Assembly: GCF_000499385.1 (NCBI RefSeq)
Contig: NW_013654523.1
Coordinates: forward strand, 57,191-121,190
Reading direction: 5' to 3'
Length of the DNA: 64,000 nucleotides
From: Eimeria necatrix
Taxonomy: Eukaryota > Apicomplexa > Conoidasida > Eucoccidiorida > Eimeriidae
Position numbers and translations under genes: made by a program. The notes beneath the pieces were generated by a model. It saw only the letters and a program-made list of their open reading frames with translations. It did not search any database and was not told the DNA's origin. Shown piece after piece: positions 13,587-24,838 of the stretch (the first letter of the stretch is position 1; the number at the start of each line of letters is the position of its first letter).

Positions 13587-13634
13587 GCAGAGCTCTAAAA
13601 AACAACTCGGAAGAGTTGTTTTTTAGAGCTCTGC
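13587..13634. repeat. perfect 22-bp inverted repeat with 4-base loop
   Basis: Left arm 13587-13608, loop GGAA 13609-13612, right arm 13613-13634; the arms are exact reverse complements. Each arm carries GCAGAGCTC followed by an A-run or preceded by a T-run. The flanks are AT-rich and do not continue the pairing, and I see no clear target-site duplication. There is no neighbouring gene, so terminator or transposon-tip roles are unproven. Confidence 0.9.
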
Positions 13635-16600
13635 AAGGGAAAAAACTTTGAATGCCTTAGATTAAGAAGAGCAGAAGTACCATTGTAACTAATATACAGT
13701 GTAGTGGCGGGAGCCTCTATGAATCACAGCCGAGGGATACTGTAGTGCGCAGGCGCTACAATGGCAGTTGCTGGTGTCCTTTAGAGGTTAGCTAGCTGGT
13801 GACCTTTAAGACGCTAGCACTCTGAAAGATCACAGAAAACTCGTTACTAGTGACGAAACAAGGCAATTTATGAGCGAGTTAGCATGTGTAGACTAGAAGT
13901 GTCTGTGGATACCCTAAGATTGAGGCTGGCGATGACGCCGGCACTGGTGTGGGGCATCACCCCTACCGGGTCGGGAGAGTCAAAACTATGATCCTCGACT
14001 TTTAAAGAGGTTCGATTGACAGAGTCGAAGGATGGCAGGTTACTGATTGTTTAGTGTTATTTCGTGAGGTATGTGTCGAATGTAGAGAATTTGGCAGAAG
14101 GGCCCATATTCGTGCGCCAGGAAGTCACATAGTAGCAGCGCAGACCGCTGTTCACTACACATACACACAATGCAATGTGCAAGCCCTAGCTGGCATGGTA
14201 GGGCGAGGTAGAGGTTGGCAGGAAGGCGCCTGACAATACCTGCAAATTTTGATGCCAAAGGCTGTCTCCACGCTTTCAATGCTAGGAGGATCAGAAAAAA
14301 CAGCGATGCCGCATAGAATGGCCGCGCAGAATGAGTTGTTACTGTAGTGAGCCTGGCCTTGCCTCACAGGTTTCCTGTCTCTCTACATAGGCACTATGAA
14401 TAAGGCCAATGAAGCCCAAATCGACCCTTAAAAGTAAAAGATTCAAGTCTGCTGCTGTTCTAATCTCCCGGAGGAGTTCGCTGTCCCTCGGTATGCGAGC
14501 ATCCCCCGCACGCTGTACGTGTGACACAGCTAGCTCCATTCCCTGGCCTTGCAGCCGCACACCTTAGGTTAAATCTCGGCCAACAGCCTAGTTTCTCTAG
14601 CTGTGAATTTTCTAATAATGCTTCACGTCTAGCATAATAAATGTTGCAACTTTGTGGGGTTGTATTTGTGCAACATCGTAGTGCTACACACTACAGTTAC
14701 TGTGGGAAACTTACTAGGCCATTAGATGCTCTAGTGCATCAACTAGGAAGAGCAAAGCAATTAACAAGAACAGAAAAAGCAGCAATAGGACTTTTTGGTC
14801 CTCTGTTAATTGCACTTCATAGCATATTTTTCGGCTATGTTACTTGGTTCCTGTAGTTGTACTGTCGCTTCCTTCGTAATACGTATATGAATACTTGCTA
14901 TCAAGTTTCCCTCTGCACGAAGTGTCTCATGAGTGGAACGCGAAACCAACCCCGACAAAGGAAGCGGGTTTCTAATGTTTGCCACGAAATGTAGAATGTA
15001 GGGAGAGAAAGAAAAAATCAAGGAACTAACGAAGGCGAGTCCGTGAGCATAGTGACAAGCAGAGTATGAGGAAACAAGAAAGGCAGGTGGGAAAGGGACC
15101 CTTGGGGGTTGACAGTGTGAGTGAGGCAGGCCTCTTGGCGTCTGTGCGTTTGGCACTACCGAATTTGCAGCAATGCACGGCGGCCTGTTAGATATCGAGC
15201 TGTTTCTCAAGAAGCTTGTCAAGAGCGCCTCACCATTTCACAAAATATAAAGTATCGTCTCTGCTGCCCCGCTGGTCCAGGATGCAGTCTGTCCCATGCT
15301 AGTCTCTCGGGCTGCTCAACTCGCTCAGTCCAGGGAGCTGACAAGCTGGACTGAGCGTGGTGTTGGCAAATCAATGAACCTCACATAGATAATTCTGAAC
15401 GAGTTGGGACAGGTCAAATGATATCTCAGCAACAACAGTTGAGGCGCAAAGCCGAAAGGGATTCAGTTTTGGGGTGCGGTATGTGGCCGTGAACGGATTG
15501 TCCTAGCGAGATTTGCGTATGAGGCATTGATTGACAGTACGCAAGTGCTTCCTGCTGAGCCATTGTTTGTTCTCATCGCCTACGCAATGCCAAGCCACGT
15601 GAGCATCACGTAGGCTACAAGCCCTTTGCTGCTACTTAGCACATTGGTACTCTACAGTCAGTCTCATACCTCTGGGGAGAGCTTCGTGATGGGGTAATTG
15701 TAAGTGGTACCAGCCAAAGTGCCTGCCGTGTCAAGATGGCCTGCAGTAAGGGGTAGCCTAACCTGCAGTCACAACATAGGGTGAGAGCTCAATAAAACAG
15801 TCACTTGTCGTACTGTTCGCCAGTTTACGAGCTTGGACTAAGCACACTTTTTGTCGCTTGTCCAACTGGGTGTCAGTGCGCCTTCTCTGCTGGGGCTGGC
15901 ATTAGACACGTCTGTTGTGTCCATCGCACTACGGCACACGATATAGTAAGCCTGATGCTGAACCGGTGAAGAGAATTTCATATATATCCGACTAAAATCA
16001 AAGGTTCCGTTCGAAAATGAGCACTTTAGGGAAACCGTGGTACAGAATAGGGGGTGTACCAATGGAGCGAACAGCATTCAGAACTGTGATTGTCCACTTA
16101 TTGGAGTTGAACTGAGCCGCCTTGCTGACAGAGTCCGCAAATACTGGTGTAAAGTAACTCTACGTGGCAGTGCGGGAAAATTGAGCAATGAAATTCAACG
16201 CTACAGAGTGTTGGGGGAATGAGAGCCCGCGGGCTTCTAATCAATTGCGTAGGGTAGTCGGCATTTTACGCAGAATTCAACGCATGCTGTAGTGTAAAAA
16301 TACATTTCCGCACAGTAGTAATATCTAATCAGAGCAGGGAAAGTCATCTAATCATGGAATTGCTGCGGGGTTCGACTGGCGGTGCTTGGGGAAGAACAGT
16401 TCCGCACCTATGAAGCATTTAGAGCGCCTGAGTTGGGCTGCTCTGCGCTTCAACTGCTTGCAAGCTTTCATGGAAGATGAAAGAAAGTCTAGTCGAGCTC
16501 AACGCTGAGTCTTGCCGAATCCTCATCCCCTTTAGTGCGCATAAGCTCTTACACCGGTCTACGGAGGCCATCCGAATTTGCGCATGTCTCTCTATTGACT

Positions 16601-19130
16601 ACTTAATCTGCCCTTTCTCCTCTAAAGGCCCCCCTAGGAAGTGACCTTGAAAAAATTTACCTCCATACCTCTCAGCCAACCCTGCTGCACCGTGACTTGT
16701 GGCCGTTCTTCAACCGGCGAGTTCATATGATGCACCATTACCAAAGAGATTTTCGCAGATGTTCCCAAAGGCACTCAAAAAGGAGAGCCACCAACATGTT
16801 AAGGCCACATAACACACTCCGGCACTTGAGGGCATATTTGACGCCGCATCTTGCACAGCCACTGCCACTGCGGCACAGTCTACATATTTGAGTTAGCTCG
16901 CCCGTGACTTTGCGTTGCCTGTCCGCGCCAGGTCTTTCACTTGCCTGGTTGAGCTTAATGCTAGTTAAAAAGGCATCTTGGCAACTTCAACCGGCTGATG
17001 TGAACAGCTCCCTGGAATATATATTTGTGTGTGCTAGGCGAGCATTCATTGCTGCAAAGGCGCATATTAGAGCCTTTTCCCCTTCCTAAACTTAAGCTTC
17101 GCATCACTAGGGCTGCGGCCTCTGAAGTATAGTCCCGTTATATCCTTCCTTTTGGTGCCAGCTTTTCTAAACTTTGATTCTCGAAAAGCAGCTGCTCACG
17201 GGACGACTGCAGTTACCCATCTCCGCAATTTCGTTTGGCTAAACAAACGATATTGAGGCAAGGCATCTAAGGATATCCAACAAGCTTCCGTCGACATCAA
17301 CTACAGCGTATTCCCACAGTGGCAAAAGGGCTCTCCACAAGGCCTACGGATGCCCTGAAGGTGCTTCCGTAAAGCGGCTCCCTTCTACCTCTTTCACCAG
17401 CATTCCTGGTAGGGTGCCCTGATTAACAGTCGGCTGTTGAGGAACACGCAGCCGGTCAAGACGCAGCTGGTTAGCTGCTGTTCCGTGTATCCTCTTACCG
17501 GGGGCTTAGTAGTGTGATCTCGTCCTGTATGCAGTCTGTGCGTGCGTTTTGATTCGATTCTCGAATTGTATGCTCGGTGCATTGCAGAATCCACCCTTGA
17601 TGCTCACTGTGTGTACATGTGCAGTGTACGTCCTTCTGGTGCTTCTATGCACGGTCATCTACGCAGTTGCGCAACCCACTTCGTTTCAAATAACAGGTCA
17701 AATTAGCTCCGGCTGTGCAGAGCAGAGCTGGGGGCAAGGTTGAGAAAGAGGCGTGGGGAAACTCAGAAGCTTTTTTATTTCCTCGAGTATCACTTTCCTT
17801 CTGATTTTCTCTTTTAGCATGCAAACTCGTTTTTCGTATTGGTGTTAAGCCCCTTTCACCCTCGACACTGGGTGTAACCACGTTGACGCAACTGGCGTCG
17901 GTCTCCAGAGAATGCCTCCAGGATTCTGCTGTTTCGGTCCCTTTCAGGACATCTTGCCGTGCCTGAAGCACTGCTTTTTCTAAGAGTTTGTCTAGTGAGT
18001 CTCTTTTAACGAAGCAGGCCCATTAGATGCCCCTTTGGGGGTCTCTTCAATAACGCGCTGTTGGCTTCCGTGCTCTTCACCCTGCCTAGAAGGCAACCAT
18101 TATGGGACCTTAGCTCAACAAAAACAGATACACTAATTTGGGGCATTTCTACACGCTATTTTGCGGCTGAGGCACTCTCCAGGGACGCTTGATTTATTTT
18201 AGCGGCTAGCTTCACCAGCCCCGACTGGAGAATCTTGGCCCTTTAGGACCCATTTCGTTAGGATTGGGAGGAGAAGTCCCCTATTTCATCCCAAAAGGCT
18301 TCTTTATATTCCCAAAGTGCCCCCCATTCTTGATTTTATTTTGTCAGTAAGTGTAGCGCAGTGTAGCTTTGTCTGTGCGACTGCTCAACCCATTTAAACT
18401 ACAGAGGAACTTGGCTCAGTCTCGAACCCTTAGCCCTTACATAGCTTAACTGAAGGCCGATTCTGAATCACCTCCCTGCAAAAAGAGCATATACTTTCAA
18501 AAGCGTAGCATGCACCCCAACTAAGCGTTCTGTTGACCCGACAATGCTCAATGCTCGAAGCAGGAAAGCCTGCGACTACGGGAAGACGCTGGAACTCATA
18601 CATCTTTAATCCACCTCAGGACCCTACTGGAAGAAAGCTGTTACTCCATCGCTGCCCTCTAACATGGCTGACGCTCCACACAATCCAATCCATATCATGA
18701 CTTTCCCCTGACCTCGAGACACTGGCTCCCCAGAATGAATGGTTCAGCGTTATGGAACAACACGTCGCAAACATCAGCCAGAGAGGGAATCGCCTCAATT
18801 AATCGCCAATAACCAGAGTCCACGACTTCCTCTTCCCCGTAGAAGCGTGGGAAACACTGCTCTGAAGACGCCGTCAAGGACCAGGCACTGAGAGCTGGCA
18901 AAGCACTTACAAAGAACACCCTCAAGAGAGCTAGAGCTAGTTATGTGTCGTCTTACTGCGGCGCTTCCTCAATAGACAGGTGTTAGGCTCGTTAGACTTG
19001 CCGAAACCTCTCCAACGCACGACACTAGAGGCCCGAAATGTCTACTGGCTCACCTGCCTCTCTCGGGCAGAGGAACTTGCTGCTGCCTTTCTTACGTATT
19101 TATTTGCCAAAAGTCAATTAGCTTGTTGAC

Positions 19131-19162
19131 GAGACGCCTCGTCATATTTTGTTTGCGTCTCG
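19131..19162. promoter_or_regulatory. paired inverted GAGACGC motifs upstream of the Q-rich gene
   Basis: GAGACGC at 19131-19137 and its inverse GCGTCTCG at 19155-19162, about 400 bp before the ATG at 19545. The first copy lies in a small palindrome (TGACGAG, ACGC, CTCGTCA). WGAGACG is an established promoter element in the related coccidian Toxoplasma gondii; a promoter role here is by analogy only. Confidence 0.4.
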
Positions 19163-19544
19163 TTACTGCCACCCGCCTCACCAACAGCAGTGGGGGGCAC
19201 AGCAGCAGCACTGGCTACCTGGCTATGTACCCTTTCCGCTTCTCTAAATATGCGCTTTAAAAATCGAGTGATAAATACAAGTCACAAAGCATTGCATTTG
19301 TGCCCAACACATTTTCAGAATGACCACTGCTGCTGTGGGGCTGGCAGTGTGCTGGAGGAGCAGCAGTAGCAGCAGCAGTAGCAGCGGGGCACCTCATGCA
19401 GCAGCTGCTGCTGGCGCACGACCCGCGCAGCAATCAGAAAGTCATCAGAACTGCGTGCGATCTTTGCCGTGAGAAGCGTTTGTTGCAGCTGCCTCCTCGC
19501 TTGAATACACAAGGATAAGCGTTGTCTTAGATAATTAGGGTACA

Positions 19545-21356
19545 ATGGCTAGGGGGGGTGCGGCCTCATCGAGTGGACCTGCCACCACACCGACTGCTGC
19601 GACTGCGGCTTCTGCTGGCGGCGCTGCGGCGGGTTCCACATCTCTTTCATCCCCTCCGGGACCTTCCCAAGGGCCGTCGAGCGCAAAGACTAGGGCTTCC
19701 GCAGAGCTGGCAGGCAGGTGGGGGAACAGAGAGCGAAAGGAAGGCCCAAATGCGGCATCCAGGGTGCCCGCCAGAGGGGGGGCCCGCGGCACGACTCAGT
19801 GGAAGGCGAAAGGTTCTGCTCCGTCCTCTCAGCAACAGCAGCAGCAGCAGCCAACAGCAGCGGCGGCCGTCGGCAGTGCACCGAGACCCCCCCCCGCTGC
19901 GTCCTTGTCAGACCCTCGCGTTGCTTCCCACCTTTCACTTGTGCGTGACATGCGTATGGCCTTCCCCTCAGATGATGTTCGTTCAGCGTCTCCCCGAACG
20001 GCAAGCATGGTAGAGTCGGTACACCCAGTTTTAGAGTGCTATAACTACAGCAAGCAGGACGTGCTACAACTCGTGCGGCGCTTGGAGCACCGAGAGGACC
20101 TCATTCACAGCGAAGTGGCGCGGGTCATAGAGGAAAGCACAGGCCACGAGCAGGGTTCATGGAAGATGGTCGGCGGGAACAAAAAACAGCAGAACCAGCA
20201 GACTCAGGCGCAGCAGACGCAGCAGCAGCCGGCCAACAGACAAGTCAGGGGGTACAGGCAGATGAGAGACGGCAGGGGCTTCGAGGGACGCAGACAACAG
20301 CAGCGGGGACCTGGCGGGCGCAGCAACTCGGCAAGAAGACAAAATGGTGAGCAAGAGCTGAACAAACAGCAGCGCCAACAGCAGGGGGCCGTCTAGGAGG
20401 TGGTAGACAGCTACGTGGCTAAGGGCTCTTATGTGTTTGTGTACAGGAAGGGACCAGGAAAATAGGAAGCAACCACAAGCCCAACCTGAAGGACAACCGG
20501 AGCAGCAGCAGCCGCAGGAACCGGAAGAGCGGCAACCACAAAGTACGGAGCAGCAGCAGCAGCAGGGTCCGGACGGTGGCCTTCCATCCAGTTGTGTCAA
20601 ACGAGAGGAACAGCAGCAGCAGCGGGCGTCATCTGCTTCAAAAGAAGAGGTACCAGCTCCACAGGCAGCGGCACCAGCAGAAGCAGCGGCACACGTAGCA
20701 CCGGCGCAGCCAAGAACGTGGGCAGCTCGCCTGGTTAGGCCGGCACCCCAGCCGCCACCGCAGCAGCAGCAGCAGCTCCAGCAGCCAGCAGCAGCTCCAG
20801 CTGCAGCTGAATCGAAAACTGCGACTGCAGCGGCAGCGGGGAGCCCCAAAGCGGCAACAGGGAGTGCGGCGCACAGAGGCAGGCGCACACCATGTGGGCC
20901 TTCGCCGCGGTCGCATTCGCCGGTTGCTCCTACTCAGCAGCAGCAGCAGCAACAGCCGCAAAGTCAGGCGTTGTTGCAGCCTGATTCGGGAGCTGCCCCC
21001 CCCACCCCCGCCTACAGACGCGAATTGTCCCCTATAGCGGTTCAGGGACGGTCAAGGAGCCCTTCTCCAGCAGCAGCAGCGGCAGCGCCGAGCCCGCCGC
21101 GTTCGCCGAAGCCGTCGCCTCCAGCTCCGGAAGCACCTTCCGTGCCTGATCCTGTGAGCACGGAGAAGAGGGAAGCCGAGGCGGAGGCTGCAGCAGCAGA
21201 AACAGCAGCAGTGCCTGCTGTAACAGTCACCCCTGCTGAGCCCGTCGTCATGCCGGCGAGGTTTAGGGGTGCCCCCAACTTTAGCACGAAGGCTCTCGTG
21301 TTCGGCTCTGTCGCCTCTTCTTTCGAGCCCTTCCAGGCAGCTCCTCAGCAACAACC

Positions 21357-21388
<32 letters not shown>

Positions 21389-21404
21389 CTGCTGCGCCAG
21401 AGTT

Positions 21405-21449
<45 letters not shown>

Positions 21450-23552
21450 GCCTAGTGGAGAATATGAAGCATCTCCAGGAGGCATATACTTGCCCCAGCA
21501 ACAAGAGCAGCAACAGCAGCAGGAGATGGAGCGCATTTTTGAGATAGAAGCAGCGCAGAGGAAGGCAGCGCAGAAGCAGCAGCAGCAGCTACAGCAACTG
21601 CAGCAACAACACGCAGAGTCGGGGCAGAAGGCCGTCGCGCGTTCGTATATTGAGCCACCGCAGCAGCAGATGCAGCAACAGCATATGCAACAGCAACAGC
21701 TGCATCAGCAGGAACAGCGGCTTCACCACGACCGGCAACAGCAGCGGCGAGGACAGCAGCAGCAGCACCACTACGGGCAGCAGCAGCAGCACCATTACGC
21801 GCAGCAACAGCAGCAGCACCACCAGCAGCAGCAGCACTATGGGCAGCAGCAGACAGGGCGGGGTTGGGGAGAAGCTAATGGCTTCAATCGCAGTGTGGGT
21901 CCTCTTATGCAGCAGCAGCAACAACAGCAGCAGCAAGGTAAGCAACAGCCTCCGCCACCTCCTGCAGGCGGGTCACTGGACGGTTCTAGCCACCAACAGC
22001 GGCAGCAGCGGGAGGAAATGAAGCAGCAGCAACAGCAGCAGCACTACAACAGCGGGAAGGGAACTCCAGGCCAGCAGCAGCAGCAGCAAGCTGCTGCAGC
22101 GGCTGCGTACAACAACTCACATGCTTTCACCCCGCCTCCTGGACTGGCCCCGAACCTGACAGGCCAGCCAGCAGCAGCTGCAGCAGCAGCTTACAGCTAC
22201 CCGAACTACCATGGGCTCACGACATATCCGCAGTACAACAGCGTCTACTACGGCCACGGGAATTTGGTATGTCATATCTGCTGTTTCCTGTGTTGCCCAT
22301 GATGTGTTGCTTCCTGGTTTGCTCCGTGGTCTTGTATGGTTTCTTCCTGCGGATATCGTAGTCGTCCGTGTCGCTCTGTTTGCTACTGCAGCTACCGCAC
22401 TATGGCATCATGGGGGGCCCCTACGGTGCAAAGGGAGGACCCGGCGCTCTGCCTCAGGGATATATGCACAATTACCCTCCATATACTCACCAGGACTCGT
22501 TTGACGATGCAGCAGCTGCAAGTGCAGCGGGAGCGGCCCCCACGGAGATGTATGGAGGCGCTGGAGGACCCGGAGCAGCGCCAGCTGCTGCTCCTGCTGC
22601 AGCAGCTGCGCCCCAGACACCTGGAGTAGTTCTCGCTCCAGCGGCCACAGGCGCTGCAGGGGCTGCAGGTGCTGGGGTCACCGGTCCGCAGCAGCACCAG
22701 CAGCACGCTGCAGGAGCGCCGGCCGGAGCGGCAGCAGCAGGCCAAGGGGTGTCCACTTTCTACAATCCTAGCCTGCATGTGGCGGGCGCAGCAGCAGCAA
22801 ACCCCTACCCTGCAGCCTCTGCCTCGGGTAATGCAGCTGTTCCCCCAGGCTTCTCAGCTAGCAGTTACCAACACCCGCAACTCAAAGTAAGGGAGCTCAA
22901 GAGGTCCTCATGTCCGTTGTCGTGTTCATGCACCTCGAAGCAGTGGATTCTCCTTTTGCTGCTTTTGACGTTAACGTAAGCAGAGCTGCGACATACAGCG
23001 TAGAGCTTCATACCATATCTTCCTGCTGCGTTTGCGGCTGCATTTGCAGGTGGGAACTCCACCAGCGAGTAGCAACGCTGCTGGTGCACAGTATCACTAC
23101 AGCAGCGGCAACAGCGGGCCCCCACCTGCCAGCAGCAGTAGCTCCGGAGGCCCCATTGGGGGCAGAGGGGAGCAGCAGCCGCAGCCGCAGCAAGGCCAGT
23201 TGAACAGTAATTCCGTGATGTCAAGCCAGTATGGGAAGAGCAACAATTTTAAACAGCAGCAGCAGCTGTAAGTTCGTGCCTGATTTTCTACGTAGGAGTT
23301 GTTTGAGGTCCTCTTAGCGCATCTTACTGTCACAGAGTGCTGCTGTCGCGAAAAATTTTTGGATGGCTGCACTTGGCCGCAGATCGCGTGCCCTTCAACA
23401 CGGCTTACAGATGTTAGTACTTGTTGGTGAAACATATTTTGGTGGTTCACGGGTTTGGACTGTGCATACTGAAGTTCGAGTAGTGTACGTTCTGTACTTT
23501 TTTCTGGTGCAGTGGCAGCAATTACCACCGCGGTGGTAGCAGCAACAGCGCG

Positions 23553-23586
<34 letters not shown>

Positions 23587-23765
23587 CCGCGGTGGCTGCA
23601 GCAGCAGGGGGATATTACAACTACAACGCGTATACGCATTATTCGCAGCCTCCGGGGCTAGCCAGCAATTTTTATCAGACTTCGTACCAGCAGCAAAACC
23701 AGAACTACAGCAACCAAGGGAGGCAGACGTACGGCAACTACTCGAATCCGTCTATGTGGAGCTGA
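19545..23765 (+). CDS. Gln/Ala-rich protein with Def1/GIP1-like CUE domain, 5 exons
   Basis: Exons 19545-20346, 20447-22266, 22392-22886, 23050-23267, 23513-23765; phases close to give 1195 residues. The only folded-looking part is at about residues 155-208, with YSKQDVLQLVRRLEHREDL and then HEQGSWKMV followed by a lysine/glutamine segment. This layout resembles the N-terminal CUE-like domain of yeast Def1 and plant GBF-interacting protein 1, where a helical ubiquitin-binding-type fold is followed by a GxW and a Lys-rich patch. The remainder is low complexity: long poly-Gln, poly-Ala and Pro/Ser runs, then Gly/Asn/Tyr-rich repeats near the C-terminus (HYGIMGGPYGAKGG, YYNYNAYTHYSQPPG), typical of RNA-binding or condensate-forming proteins. 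A role in RNA polymerase II turnover or RNP granules is an inference from weak similarity. Confidence 0.85.
20490..22100. repeat. dense CAG-triplet region in exon 2
   Basis: Almost continuous CAG/CAA/GCA triplets read as Gln and Ala in the gene frame, with the purest run near 21358-21387. The opposite strand and other frames produce long poly-Leu, poly-Cys and poly-Ser shadows, which are not genes. Mixed CAG and CAA codons suggest the tract is not one recent expansion. Confidence 0.9.
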
Positions 23766-24838
23766 ACATTGCATAGTTGCTCAAGGTTGCAGTTGCTGCG
23801 TATAGGAAATATCTGCGAGTAGTTCTTTCATTGTCTCTTTGTTTACCTCGAATCTCTATGGGGTACAGGGGCCCATGGGAGCAGGAGTACATTTGCTGTT
23901 GCTGGCATTGGACTCAGTCAGCCGTAGGAAGCATTATTTGGGCCGTCTTGGGTAAATCCGGGCCCGAATTGCTACAGCATTTTTGCTTTTGTAATTTTAA
24001 GTTTATAGCTACCGCCTACTACAAACGAGAGTTGCGGACACGGCAACGTGCAGTGTGGATGTGCCGGATCTTTGGCGATAAGCTGAAGGCAGCCATCGCC
24101 AGAAGCATTTCCAATATGGAACTACAGTGGAGGCACGAGATTAGAGCAGCTTGCCACAGGCTGAAGGTTCTTGTGTTGCTTACCCACGAGGTTTGCTGTG
24201 ACCTGCGGCTAGGCAAGGATTTAGAGTGACGCCTACAGGCAACTCAGCAGGCGGAAGTAGCAGCGCCTTAAGACGAACAGAACATGTACCACCTTATTGT
24301 GGTGGGCGGGGGTACTGCTGCAGGGCGAACAACTCCGCAACGATGTTGAATTTTTGAGCAGGCCGCACTTCTTTTTGATGGTGTAAGGGTACGGTTGAGA
24401 ACAAGAGGGGCGTGCTGGTTGGGAATCTGTGTGTCGCGTATCCAGCCGCCGATAGCCAGATGTCGCACCAAAATTGCACCTCTCTACTTGCAACTTACGG
24501 ACAACGTCGTGTAGGTTTTTGCCCTTCGAGGGTGTGTGGCAGGAAACAGGTCTTCTGTTTAGAGATTGAAATCGCCGGGTAATTCGTAATGCTTTAAGTA
24601 TTTTACACGTTCCGGTGTCTGTGAGGTGACGGTGAAGGGGATGCTGTGATACCCTGTGACACACGTCGACGCTGCAACGTCAGGTCAAGTACGGTCAGTT
24701 GAGTTCAAGGCGTACGTAGCTGTGAACACAAAAACATTGCTAAATATATATTGCAATAGACGTTTTCCATAGTATTTTGCACTTATTTAGCCCCTTAATC
24801 ACCGCAGCTTCAGGTGATGGCCTCTTGGGGCCTTCAGA
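23766..24838. other. intergenic region
   Basis: 3' flank of the Q-rich gene and 5' flank of the patatin-like gene, both on the plus strand. Frames at 23777-24229 (+) and 24664-24233 (-) show no motif. The last 120 bases are AT-rich. Nothing else recognised. Confidence 0.4.

Larger units (their letters stand above)
12299..19544. other. 7.2-kb stretch without a recognisable gene
   Basis: Many short frames on both strands, none with a family motif or a chain of phase-matched exons that I could build. The longest are 12970-12608 (-, 120 codons), 15222-14806 (-, 138 codons) and 17971-17645 (-, 108 codons). CAG runs and telomere-like repeats are essentially absent until about 19.2 kb. The left end should hold the transporter promoter. 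A perfect hairpin lies at 13587-13634. Short-exon genes or non-coding RNAs cannot be excluded. Confidence 0.4.

Noticed and set aside
14806..15222. 138-codon minus-strand frame in the gene-poor stretch
   Set aside because: Composition is ordinary, no motif or signal peptide is convincing, and no phase-matched neighbouring exon was found.
20157..23639. Long poly-Leu, poly-Cys, poly-Ser and poly-Ala open frames on both strands of the CAG-rich region
   Set aside because: They are shadows of CAG triplets in other frames; only the frame at 19545-23765 has splice-phase consistency and a folded-domain signature.
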